NCBI GenBank assembly: GCA_963557075.1
Contig: CAUWDA010000012.1
Location: 1-53,554, forward strand
Source of the DNA: Flavonifractor sp963557075
GTDB taxonomy: Bacteria > Bacillota > Clostridia > Oscillospirales > Oscillospiraceae
Length of the DNA: 53,554 nucleotides
Reading direction: 5' to 3'
Every line of letters starts with the position of its first letter. Positions within the stretch are counted from its first letter, which is position 1. This document shows positions 32,771-39,720 of the stretch, piece after piece. The notes beneath the pieces were generated by a model. That model was not told where the DNA came from. It did not search any database and was given only the letters and a program-made list of their open reading frames with translations. The position numbers were made by a program, and so were the translations under genes.

Positions 32771-33352
32771 CGGCCCACCCACTTTCCAGATATCTCTGTA
32801 TCGCCGTCCATCGGCAGGTCCATTATACCTTGACCCGCCGGGATTTTTCAATAACTTCCTTCTGCCCCAGGAACGGCGCCGCCCTTCTCCCGGGTAATCA
32901 CCAGAGTGACGGCGATCTTCTGGCCGATCTGCTCGGCGGAGGCGTGCAAGCGGCAGAGGAAAAGTCTGCCGCTCCCCACAGGTATTCTCCTCCCCCAGCG
33001 CCCCCGACCCGGGGTGGAGGTCCGTGGTCTCAGACGCGCTTTTTCCCCGCTCGCTGAAGCAGCTCTAAAGACACTGTCCAGAACGTCATGCAGAGGTTAT
33101 GAAAAATAAAAAAACCGTCAGAATCCATAGATTCTGACGGTTTTATGGAGTGTAAGACCAATTGAGATATCCCCGGAAATCCCTGAATTCATGGGCTTTG
33201 CGAGGCATTGGCCTTATTTTTTTGCCCTTTTTTAAGCAGAGCATCGGCAGATTCTCTGTGTGATGGGCCATTTTAGTGTTCGACCAAAAAAGATGTCCGC
33301 TTTATCCATGCCGAAAGATTGACTGAGGGAAGCGCCTGCTTCATCGGACACA
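32771..33352. other. Gene-poor junction between core-like and accessory DNA
   Basis: No complete gene is visible here. A bidirectional terminator lies at 33111-33144 (AAAACCGTCAGAAT with ATTCTGACGGTTTT). On the minus strand a frame without a good start ends at 32848; its last 30 codons (ASAEQIGQKIAVTLVITREK and on) look protein-like and may be a 3' remnant of a lost gene. From about 33150 rightwards the base composition falls and the accessory gene set begins, so an integration junction may lie in this stretch, though I see no clear attachment repeat. Confidence 0.5.
33111..33144. terminator. Bidirectional terminator at the junction
   Basis: A 14-bp perfect stem with a 6-nt loop, A run on one side and T run on the other, can stop transcripts from both directions. 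It isolates the leftward cassette ending at 33353 from the chromosome. Confidence 0.75.
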
Positions 33353-33712
33353 TTATCCAAGGAGTTCGTCCAGCAGGTAGTTGTATTCCGGCAGCTGATC
33401 CGTGTACTCTTTCATCCATTCCCGCATAGCTCGCTTTTCCAGATTGGTGGCTTCCGTGTAATCCTCGCTGTGCCCTTCCTGCTCCATAAAGTCGTATGCG
33501 AGATTCTGATAGATCTCTTTCACCAATGTTTCGGGATCTTCCAGTCGTGTTACATCGGAGTCATCAATGGAATCCGCCGCAGGCAGGCCAAGCAGAACAT
33601 ACCCGAACTTTTTCGAATAGACCACATCGAGCAATTCAGAGCCTTCAATGTAGTTCTGGAATACCCCAAGGACCCTCTCAAGCTCACTTTTCTTTTCCTC
33701 TAATGAACTCAT
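33353..33712 (-). CDS. Unknown 119-residue protein at the end of the leftward cassette
   Basis: The protein is acidic and helical, beginning MSSLEEKKSELERVLGVFQN and ending in YNYLLDELLG. No domain is recognised. GGAGATG lies 8 bp before the ATG at 33712; an open extension upstream has no site. A 117-bp gap separates it from the resolvase-like gene, so it may have its own promoter. Confidence 0.65.
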   Translation of the reverse strand: MSSLEEKKSELERVLGVFQNYIEGSELLDVVYSKKFGYVLLGLPAADSIDDSDVTRLEDPETLVKEIYQNLAYDFMEQEGHSEDYTEATNLEKRAMREWMKEYTDQLPEYNYLLDELLG

Positions 33713-33829
33713 GGCAACATCTCCTTCCTGCCGGAATGAGCAACTTTCCCGGTCTGGTGTATGTGGTTCTTTTATTATACCGCATTTTCTTTGGCCGTGG
33801 AAGAGAGGTGGGACGGGAACTTTTCCCAA

Positions 33830-34219
33830 TCACATGGTCTGTTCCATCGTTGCCACCCGGAAATAACCATGAGAATATGCGGGGGCCAGATCAATTTCGC
33901 CATCTGGGCAATAGACCCGAATTCCTGCTGCGGTCAACTTTTCTCCAATTGCCGCCAAACCTTCGGCGTCACGAGCCAGACGGTCGCCGTTCATCACCAG
34001 CACACGGTCATAGACTCCATGTCGTGCATCACGGATCAGCGTTCGAATGCTCTGTCGGTTTGCGTCCAAGCCGCTCTCATATTGGAGCATCTCTGCGGAA
34101 ATCGAAAAGCCAAGCTGGCCGGCGAGGCTTCGGAGTGCGGTGAGCTGCTGGTTTATGGCGAGACGATTGCTTTCCGTAGACGCTCCATCTACCCGGCAGT
34201 ATAGGCAGCACTTAGACAT
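33830..34219 (-). CDS. Resolvase-fold protein with the catalytic serine replaced
   Basis: The 129-residue protein covers only a serine-recombinase N-terminal domain. CLYCRVDGAS at the start aligns with YCRVSTD of active enzymes, putting Asp where the nucleophile Ser should be; the catalytic Arg before it is kept, and VMNGDRLARD retains the D-R-x-x-R element of the active site. No DNA-binding half follows. It is therefore unlikely to cut DNA alone and could regulate or hetero-oligomerise with the recombinases at 40319 or 46891-50955. GGAGG is 8 bp before ATG. Confidence 0.75.
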   Translation of the reverse strand: MSKCCLYCRVDGASTESNRLAINQQLTALRSLAGQLGFSISAEMLQYESGLDANRQSIRTLIRDARHGVYDRVLVMNGDRLARDAEGLAAIGEKLTAAGIRVYCPDGEIDLAPAYSHGYFRVATMEQTM

Positions 34220-34261
34220 CTGATTTGACCTCCTTGAACGAATTTGGGGAGACGCTACCAC

Positions 34262-34573
34262 TCAGCCCTGACATTCATCCCGGATGAAATCATACAGGGC
34301 TTCCGGTTCCTTCAGGCACCACTTAGTTTTTTCATCATCGGTCCAGACTTCATAGTCCGGGGCGGCATCGTAAAGCCACCAGCTGATATAGTCGTACTGG
34401 TCGTTGACCGCTTCCTTCAGTACATCCAGCAAGGCGGCAAGAAGCGGTGCTCCGCCCTCAAATACGAAATGTCCGTCTCCCATCAGGGTGAGTGCCTTAC
34501 TGAACTGTTCGTCTCGATCCTTTTGCGCTTGGATCTTTCGCAGGGCTTCACAGAAGGTTTCCTTGGACAGCAT
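34262..34573 (-). CDS. Mobile-element protein of unknown function (103 residues)
   Basis: It begins MLSKETFCEALRKIQAQKDR and contains DQYDYISWWLYDAAPDYEVW and LKEPEALYDFI. I have seen this pattern in accessory regions of gut Firmicutes, without any known role. Start ATG overlaps the previous stop (TAATG) and follows AGGGGG. Part of the overlapping cassette. Confidence 0.7.
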   Translation of the reverse strand: MLSKETFCEALRKIQAQKDRDEQFSKALTLMGDGHFVFEGGAPLLAALLDVLKEAVNDQYDYISWWLYDAAPDYEVWTDDEKTKWCLKEPEALYDFIRDECQG

Positions 34574-34797
34574 TAAAGTCCCCCTCCCGGATTCTCCCCC
34601 TCCGCTTCCTGTTCGGCTTTCCATTTCAGAAGCAAGGAGATGGCCAACTCCTGAGTAGCGGGATCGACGCAGAACTCGAAGAACTTCACAGCCAACATTT
34701 CTGGCGTCAGCCCCATCGGGGCGATTACCGCTTCCAACTGTTCCAGAAGCTCCGCATCTACTTGGATTTCCACGAGCTCATATTGCTTTTCATCCAT
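34573..34797 (-). CDS. Small protein, possibly ribbon-helix-helix (RelB/DinJ-like)
   Basis: The 74-residue protein (MDEKQYELVEIQVDAELLEQ then LEAVIAPMGLTPEMLAVKFF) has a short strand followed by two helices, with GLTPEMLAVKFF resembling the second helix of RelB/DinJ antitoxins. No recognisable toxin gene follows; the 103-residue protein downstream would have to be tested as partner. Its ATG overlaps the upstream stop. Confidence 0.65.
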   Translation of the reverse strand: MDEKQYELVEIQVDAELLEQLEAVIAPMGLTPEMLAVKFFEFCVDPATQELAISLLLKWKAEQEAEGENPGGGL

Positions 34798-35674
34798 GGT
34801 GCGTTTCCTCGCCTTCCGAAGATTCCTTCCGCAACTCGTCCAGTCGCTGCCGGAACAGCTCCTGGAGCTCCTTCCAGACCTGCGGCTGCTTGAGGGTCAC
34901 TATCGGCTGGTTCAGTTCCCGCTCCAGATCGGCGACAGCCACCGAAAGCGTCTTTTCATCGAACAACTGGTAGTGGCGACGAAGATACTGGACGACCGCC
35001 GCACTCTCCTCATCTTCGCTGCGCATGGCATAGCGGAGGGCGCTGTTGATGACACAGGAAAAGTCATCCACATAGTCAAGGTTGAACCAGGAGGCTGGGC
35101 AGAGAACCAGGTCATCTTTGCCTTCCTCGGTGATCACCAGCCCAATGTCCTCGCGGCTTATCCTTTCCAGCACGGTGTCCAGGTCATCTGCCAGTGCTTG
35201 GCGTGAGATGCGTTCCATGCTTTCCAGAGGTTGTAAAATCGGCATCCTTTCCTTCCTCCTATCGTCTTCTTTGATTTTGCCAGATGTGAGCACCCGACTC
35301 AAGCTGTGCCACAATCGAGGATATGGCTCCTGTTCTCCATATCGGTTTAAATGTGCGCGGATCTCTGCCACAGCGGTGAAACGGGTAGCTTCGTCCAGAC
35401 GGCTCAGGTTCCGGCAGGTGAATTCCGCGACTATGCCGGGCATATAAGTGTGCCGCCCCAGACTGTACTGGATCGCTGCCAGAACGATATGCCGCAGCCC
35501 TCCATCTAAAATGGGAGCGAGGATTCTCACAGAGAACAGCAGCCCGGTGCTTCCTTTTTGGGACTGGAGAGAGAGGCCGTTTCGCTCGGCTCGTTCCATC
35601 GTGTGCGTCCAGTCCTGCCGTGCGATGAAACCGGCTACAGGAGCCACCTCATAAAAGCCTTTTTTATGTCTCAC
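34790..35674 (-). CDS. Two-part protein with Phd-like segment and internal start
   Basis: The 294-residue frame starts with GTG overlapping the phosphoesterase stop (GTGA). Residues 1-140 (GFYEVAPVAGFIARQDWTHT...) are of unknown type. From Met144 (35245) the sequence ISRQALADDLDTVLERISRE...LVITEEGKDDLVLCPASWF resembles Phd/YefM antitoxins. A strong AGGAGG lies 9 bp before Met144, so a separate 151-residue product from the internal start is likely in addition to, or instead of, the long form. Confidence 0.65.
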   Translation of the reverse strand: MRHKKGFYEVAPVAGFIARQDWTHTMERAERNGLSLQSQKGSTGLLFSVRILAPILDGGLRHIVLAAIQYSLGRHTYMPGIVAEFTCRNLSRLDEATRFTAVAEIRAHLNRYGEQEPYPRLWHSLSRVLTSGKIKEDDRRKERMPILQPLESMERISRQALADDLDTVLERISREDIGLVITEEGKDDLVLCPASWFNLDYVDDFSCVINSALRYAMRSEDEESAAVVQYLRRHYQLFDEKTLSVAVADLERELNQPIVTLKQPQVWKELQELFRQRLDELRKESSEGEETHHG

Positions 35675-36234
35675 GGCTGCACCTCAAGCCCGGCTTTTGA
35701 CTGACCTTTATACAGAAGATTGTTGGCCTCCATCTCCTCAAAGGTGACCGGCTCGAAGTGATTGACATCCACTCCGGCATTCAGCATTCTCTCGTTTGCC
35801 TGGATGAGCGGCCAGTAATCCGCGTCGGCATTGCCGTGGATGTGGCCAAAGACCATGTAGCAGCGCATGATGTGAGGCCAAGACATCATGGGGTAGTGAC
35901 AAAGTGTGTACTGCCGCTTCCCGTCTGCGACATACAGCAGGTTATTGACGCTTTCAAAGAATCGTTCTGTCTGACAACTCCTGATCCATCCCCTGTCATG
36001 ATTCCCAAGGATGAGATGTTTCTTCCCCCGCAACCGCCGCAGGTATTCCTCCGGCGGCTTTTGGCTGCGGTAGATCAGGTCGCCGAGGATATAGACAGTA
36101 TCCTTCCCTGTGACCTTGTGGTTCCAGTTTTCGATGAGAGTTTCGTCCATCTCCTCGATACTGGAAAAGGGCCGATTGCAAAGGCGGATGCAGTTTTCGT
36201 GACCGAGATGCAGGTCAGAGGTAAAGAAGATCAT
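35671..36234 (-). CDS. Calcineurin-like metallophosphoesterase (187 residues)
   Basis: All motifs of a two-metal phosphoesterase are present: Asp7 and His9 (TSDLHLGH), Asp52 (ILGDL), Asn78-His79 (GNHD), His113 (CHYPM) and His131/His133 (GHIHG). It is probably a soluble hydrolase of a nucleotide or phosphoprotein. Both ends overlap neighbours by 4 bp (ATGA and GTGA). A second, different phosphoesterase is encoded at 37819-38538 in the same cassette. Confidence 0.9.
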   Translation of the reverse strand: MIFFTSDLHLGHENCIRLCNRPFSSIEEMDETLIENWNHKVTGKDTVYILGDLIYRSQKPPEEYLRRLRGKKHLILGNHDRGWIRSCQTERFFESVNNLLYVADGKRQYTLCHYPMMSWPHIMRCYMVFGHIHGNADADYWPLIQANERMLNAGVDVNHFEPVTFEEMEANNLLYKGQSKAGLEVQP

Positions 36235-37475
36235 GGGGTTTCACCCTCCTTCTTCATCCTGGGAACTGGGATTGGCTGCCATCGGCAGTATTTTGCAAGT
36301 TCATCCTGACGCTCCCAAGGCAGGTTCATAAAATCGACAATGCTCTCTCCCGGAAACCTGTCGTGGCAGTAGGCGGGAAAGACTCCCTCCGGCACGATGC
36401 CGATGGACTCCGCTCCGGTCAGGCGGGCCTTCAGTTCCTCTGTGTTTCGGATGCATACGGGAACGCCTGCCCGATAAAGCGCCAGGAAGAAACGGACCGC
36501 CTCAATCGTCCGGGTCTCCGCAAGACCGGCCACCACCAGATAGTAGCCATGCGCATCTTGGTGTACGATGCAATCGATGTGGGTGCTGTTGCCGCCCCGG
36601 CATACCTCCCAGGGGTGACCGGTGCGGGGACGCTCCTTCAGCCACCGTGCAAAAGCTTCGGGGGAATCTCCGTCCAGCTTGGACAGTCCCTCGTCCCGCC
36701 CATCGGCGTGGAGAGCGTACTGCTCTTTTTCCGATTTCTCCGTTCCAGTGTATCCCATGGCCCGATAGCCCAGGGCACAGAAGTGATAGAATTCGTTTGC
36801 GGTCACGGATGGGAGCCGCTTGTTATTTTCCAAAGGATACCCAACCGCCGAGGTGAGAAACTCCTCCACCTCCTGCTGGGAGAAGTCCTGGAAGAACTCC
36901 TCCTTCCACTGTGGGAATACCCTCCACAGATCCCGGCGCAGGATGGTTCCGGTTCGATGCCAGATGGGCAGCTCCCGCTCCACCAGTTCCTGATAAGAAC
37001 CGGTTTCCACCATCTGAACGGTGTCCCGTACCGCACCCTCCAGCCAGGCGGTGAATGGGGCGATGTCATAGGGGAAGGCGCGCTCTTTGCGGCTGTCCAC
37101 CTCCAGCACATGCCGATGCCCCAAGAATATTGCCCGATACCCGATCTTCTGATCCTCGCCGGCGGCAAAGTGGAACCACGCTGCCTCCTCCGGGAACTCG
37201 GAATGCCACCAGGTTTCAAACTCCTCAAAGCTCTCCACCTGGCCGTCCGCCCGCAGCTCCTCAAAGCTGCCGAAGTCTTCAATGGTACCTCGCTCCGCAC
37301 GGAGCCACAGTTCCCAGCTTGTGTTCTCCGGGCCTGGCTCCAGCCGGTGGAGAAGGCGGAAGATCCGGTCGATGGCCGCATAGGATGTCTCGTCATAGGT
37401 GAAGGAGCAGTTGATGTTTCGGTATTCCACCCGACCCAGCCAGTTGATGTAGTGCTTGATCTCCGGCGCTTTCAT
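36231..37475 (-). CDS. Unknown 414-residue protein of the accessory cassette
   Basis: A soluble, acidic, Trp/Phe/Glu-rich protein with no recognised domain. Segments such as EEFETWWHSEFPEEAAWFHF and the repeated short DxxxFxxW patterns suggest an alpha/beta fold. The C-terminal third (HIDCIVHQDAHGYYLVVAGL, AVRFFLALYRAGVPV) looks like a compact separate domain. It lies between a helical 116-residue protein and a phosphoesterase with 4-bp overlaps on both sides, so the three are made together. Confidence 0.7.
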   Translation of the reverse strand: MKAPEIKHYINWLGRVEYRNINCSFTYDETSYAAIDRIFRLLHRLEPGPENTSWELWLRAERGTIEDFGSFEELRADGQVESFEEFETWWHSEFPEEAAWFHFAAGEDQKIGYRAIFLGHRHVLEVDSRKERAFPYDIAPFTAWLEGAVRDTVQMVETGSYQELVERELPIWHRTGTILRRDLWRVFPQWKEEFFQDFSQQEVEEFLTSAVGYPLENNKRLPSVTANEFYHFCALGYRAMGYTGTEKSEKEQYALHADGRDEGLSKLDGDSPEAFARWLKERPRTGHPWEVCRGGNSTHIDCIVHQDAHGYYLVVAGLAETRTIEAVRFFLALYRAGVPVCIRNTEELKARLTGAESIGIVPEGVFPAYCHDRFPGESIVDFMNLPWERQDELAKYCRWQPIPVPRMKKEGETP

Positions 37476-37822
37476 GTTTCCACCTCCTCAGTATCCGTAT
37501 CCCCATCCTCCGTTTCCTCAAACTGGAGCCGGAAGAGGGCAGTGTGCTCTCCCACAAGAGCGGGGTATTTGTAATAGACATGGCGGCAGAGGGTTTTGTA
37601 CAGTTCGAGGAGCCTCGGATTATCTCCGAAGTCCACAAGCCCGTCCATGATTCGCTCGATCTCCCGCTCCTCGGTGATCCTGCCGTTCAACACCTGTTCT
37701 ACCAAACGGCTGTATTGCTGATATGCGGCGTCCATTAGGCGGGAAATCTCCTGGACGATCTCACGGATTGCGGCAAAGCACGCCTCCTGCTCCTTGGCCT
37801 CCGGCCTTTCTTCCTCTGTCAT
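37472..37822 (-). CDS. Unknown helical 116-residue protein
   Basis: Nearly all-helical and very acidic at both ends (MTEEERPEAKEQEACFAAIR ... ETEDGDTDTEEVET). No motif is recognised. Four-base overlaps with both neighbours (ATGA) show tight coupling in the phosphoesterase cassette. Confidence 0.7.
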   Translation of the reverse strand: MTEEERPEAKEQEACFAAIREIVQEISRLMDAAYQQYSRLVEQVLNGRITEEREIERIMDGLVDFGDNPRLLELYKTLCRHVYYKYPALVGEHTALFRLQFEETEDGDTDTEEVET

Positions 37823-38538
37823 AATGTGTCCCCTCCCGTCAAGAGCTGCGGCGCAGCCTCCACGCTGTGGAAGAGGAAGTGCATCCGGTCGATATGCTTG
37901 TCAATATGCCAGTGTCCACAGAACCAGTGGTCGTATTTGAGTTTCCGCTCGATCTCCTCCAGCCATTTCTCGGTAGAGTCGTCCACGGTACTCTGGTCGA
38001 TCATCGGAAGAAAGGCCTCGCGAGGCTCATACGGATAGGGACAGGTGTGGGAGAGGACGGTATCTACCTGCCACCCGCAGGCGTCCAGCGTCTGGATAAC
38101 CTTGTCCTTGATCTCCTGGGAAGGCTGCTCATCCGGCCACCAGCCGTAACCTCTGGCCAGCCGGTAGAATTTGTCCACGCTGTAAGCTCCGCCGATGACC
38201 AAATGTCGGAGACCTTCCAGATCAAAGATCTCACCATCCATAGCAAACAGCAGGCGGGGAAAGGCTTCCTCTACCCAGACTGTCCCGCCGTTCCACTGCT
38301 TCGTGCGATAGGAAGGGATGCTGGCCGGCCGGATCTCATGGTTGCCGTGGATGCAGAGCATCGTCGGCTTTACGGCGGCAAGAACTCTCTTCATCTCTGT
38401 GTCTCGCCGGTTTCGGTAGTAGTTCGCTCCTACATCTCCAAGCAGAACCAGAGTATCCTGCTCTGTCAGCTTCTTGCTGTCGCAAAACTGTATGACCTCA
38501 TAGGGGTCTCCGTGGATATCACCCGTGTAATAGATCAT
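37819..38538 (-). CDS. Metallophosphoesterase (239 residues), first gene of the cassette
   Basis: Motifs: Asp7/His9 (TGDIHG), Asp35 (LLGDVG), GNHE, SHTCPYPYEP with the metal His, and FCGHWHID. The short GDIHG-type start recalls PrpE/Ap4A hydrolase-like phosphoesterases. AAAGGTGG lies 7 bp before ATG. It heads a run of seven overlapping or abutting genes on the minus strand with the promoter at 38563-38571. Confidence 0.9.
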   Translation of the reverse strand: MIYYTGDIHGDPYEVIQFCDSKKLTEQDTLVLLGDVGANYYRNRRDTEMKRVLAAVKPTMLCIHGNHEIRPASIPSYRTKQWNGGTVWVEEAFPRLLFAMDGEIFDLEGLRHLVIGGAYSVDKFYRLARGYGWWPDEQPSQEIKDKVIQTLDACGWQVDTVLSHTCPYPYEPREAFLPMIDQSTVDDSTEKWLEEIERKLKYDHWFCGHWHIDKHIDRMHFLFHSVEAAPQLLTGGDTL

Positions 38539-38562
38539 TGGTCATTCCACCTTTCTTTTCTC

Positions 38563-38571
38563 ATTATACCA
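38563..38571 (-). promoter_or_regulatory. Extended -10 promoter of the leftward cassette
   Basis: TGGTATAAT on the minus strand (38571-38563) is an extended -10 element, 25 bp before the ATG at 38538. The -35 position (about 38586-38591) has no good match, as usual for extended -10 promoters. Two direct repeats (38597-38636) sit just upstream, where an activator would bind. Confidence 0.65.
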
Positions 38572-38596
38572 ACTCGGAAGACCCATATCCGGGACT

Positions 38597-38636
38597 TTCC
38601 AAAAACATATCCACTGTTCCAAAAATATATCCACCT
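38597..38636. repeat. Two tandem 20-bp direct repeats upstream of the cassette promoter
   Basis: TTCCAAAAACATATCCACTG and TTCCAAAAATATATCCACCT lie head to tail, 17 of 20 bases equal. With 20-bp phasing they fall on nearly the same face of the helix. They may bind one of the XRE proteins or another element-encoded factor, or serve as iteron-like sites. Confidence 0.75.
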
Positions 38637-38648
38637 TTACTGGTATAG

Positions 38649-38685
38649 ATCGACCGGCAGTCAATGCTCGTGACTTCCGGTTGAT
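38649..38685. repeat. Palindrome A, related to palindrome B at 39623
   Basis: ATCGACCGGCAGTCA (38649-38663) and TGACTTCCGGTTGAT (38671-38685) pair at 13 of 15 positions. The arm consensus ATCRACCRGAAGTCA is shared with the perfect palindrome at 39623-39658 on the other side of the XRE pair. It follows the stop of the leftward XRE gene and could act as its terminator or as a protein-binding site. Confidence 0.7.
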
Positions 38686-38698
38686 TGCTTTCTCAGGT

Positions 38699-39076
38699 TC
38701 AGACGGTAAAATCAAAGTTATCTGGTTTACCGTATCTGCCTTGATGCTCTTTCAAGGAGGCTTTCAGCGATTTTATAACATCCAGGAGAATCATCATCTC
38801 ATAGGTACTGCAATCCGAAAGGAGCAGGGCGATTTCTTCGCTGGCGCACCGTTCAGTGCTGATGATTTGCTCCATCAAAAGCCGGTCGGGAGATACGCCC
38901 AAAGCATTGGCGATAAGCACAAAGGTGTCAAGGCTCATGCTCTTGATCCCGCTCTCTATGTAGCTGATGTAAGATGGCGTTTTATCCACCAGTTCAGAGA
39001 GCATCGCTTGCGAAAGGTGGTTGCGCTGACGGACTTCACGGATGTGTTTTCCAATGACTTTGTAGTTCAGGCTCAT
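38699..39076 (-). CDS. XRE-family regulator, leftward member of a mirrored pair
   Basis: The 125-residue protein has an N-terminal helix-turn-helix (GKHIREVRQRNHLSQAMLSE, then TPSYISYIESGIKSMSLDTF) and a C-terminal segment of about 50 residues (SEEIALLLSDCSTYEMMILL, DVIKSLKASLKEH). The rightward protein at 39217 has the same order with FDELLADCSPKELDSILKIVRELK, so the two are paralogues. GGAGG is 7 bp before ATG. It probably binds the dyad at 39143-39168 between the two genes. Confidence 0.88.
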   Translation of the reverse strand: MSLNYKVIGKHIREVRQRNHLSQAMLSELVDKTPSYISYIESGIKSMSLDTFVLIANALGVSPDRLLMEQIISTERCASEEIALLLSDCSTYEMMILLDVIKSLKASLKEHQGRYGKPDNFDFTV

Positions 39077-39142
39077 AATAAGACCTCCAAAAAATTTTGC
39101 AGTCTTATTATAGTGTTTAGATTATATCATCAACTCGACCTT

Positions 39143-39189
39143 ATATCAATTTCACCCCAAGTTGATATACTCTTAGAAATAGATAATCT
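39143..39189 (+). promoter_or_regulatory. Operator and promoter between the two XRE genes
   Basis: ATATCAA (39143-39149) and TTGATAT (39162-39168) are a perfect inverted repeat. The second arm forms the -35 box TTGATA (39162-39167) of a rightward promoter with a 16-bp spacer and TAATCT (39184-39189). A leftward -10-like TATAAT also lies in the gap, on the minus strand near 39122. Binding here would control both regulators. Confidence 0.7.
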
Positions 39190-39216
39190 GGAGAATATAT
39201 TTGAGGGGGGAAGCCG

Positions 39217-39576
39217 ATGACGGAACATGATTTGACCGAGAGCCAGTTGGTCGGCTCCCGTATTCGAGATGCGCGGATCAATCGCCGGATGAGCCAGGCC
39301 GATCTTGCTGCAAAGGCCAATATCTCGCTGCCCCATGTCAGCAATATCGAAAAAGGCAAGACGAGCATGAAGTTGGAAACCTTTATCCGAATCATCGAAG
39401 CCCTGCAAGTGTCTGCTGATTCCCTTCTTCGGCCCGATGTGCCGGAGGTGAGAAGCCTATACCAGAGCGAGTTTGACGAGCTGCTGGCCGACTGCTCTCC
39501 CAAGGAGCTGGATTCCATCCTGAAGATTGTTCGTGAGTTGAAATCCACTATGGCCAGACGGGATGACAATACCTGA
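39217..39576 (+). CDS. XRE-family regulator, rightward member of a mirrored pair
   Basis: The 119-residue protein has a standard Cro/C1 fold (VGSRIRDARINRRMSQADLA, then ISLPHVSNIEKGKTSMKLET) and a C-terminal helix pair (ELLADCSPKELDSILKIVRE). GGGGGGAAG precedes the ATG by about 4-6 bp. Divergent paralogues of this kind can form a two-state switch. Its terminator and palindrome B separate it from the recombinase operon, which it may control. Confidence 0.9.
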   Translation: MTEHDLTESQLVGSRIRDARINRRMSQADLAAKANISLPHVSNIEKGKTSMKLETFIRIIEALQVSADSLLRPDVPEVRSLYQSEFDELLADCSPKELDSILKIVRELKSTMARRDDNT

Positions 39577-39582
39577 AAAATT

Positions 39583-39615
39583 GCGAGCTGGAATTGCCGG
39601 CTCGCTTCTTTTTTT
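39583..39615 (+). terminator. Terminator of the rightward XRE gene
   Basis: GCGAGC (39583-39588) with GGCTCGC (39599-39605) around an AT-containing loop, followed by TTCTTTTTTT to 39615. Confidence 0.75.
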
Positions 39616-39622
39616 CTCATCT

Positions 39623-39658
39623 ATCGACCAGAAGTCAAGGTGTTGACTTCTGGTCGAT
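39623..39658. repeat. Palindrome B, perfect 16-bp arms next to the recombinase-operon promoter
   Basis: ATCGACCAGAAGTCAA (39623-39638), a 4-bp loop GGTG, and TTGACTTCTGGTCGAT (39643-39658) pair without mismatch. It ends where the -35 region of the TATAAT at 39681-39686 would begin. It shares the arm consensus with palindrome A (38649-38685). It may be an operator or a recombination site rather than a simple terminator, since a proper terminator already lies 8 bp upstream. Confidence 0.8.
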
Positions 39659-39680
39659 TTTGTTATTAGTCTGCAGATTA

Positions 39681-39686
39681 TATAAT
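39681..39686 (+). promoter_or_regulatory. -10 box of the recombinase-ParB operon
   Basis: TATAAT lies 35 bp before the first ATG (39721), which has GGGGGAG 6 bp upstream. The -35 position abuts palindrome B and is a poor match (TTTGTT), so expression probably depends on a factor that binds the palindrome. Confidence 0.5.
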
Positions 39687-39720
39687 GGCCTGGAAGAGAA
39701 ATAACACAGGGGGAGCAAAT

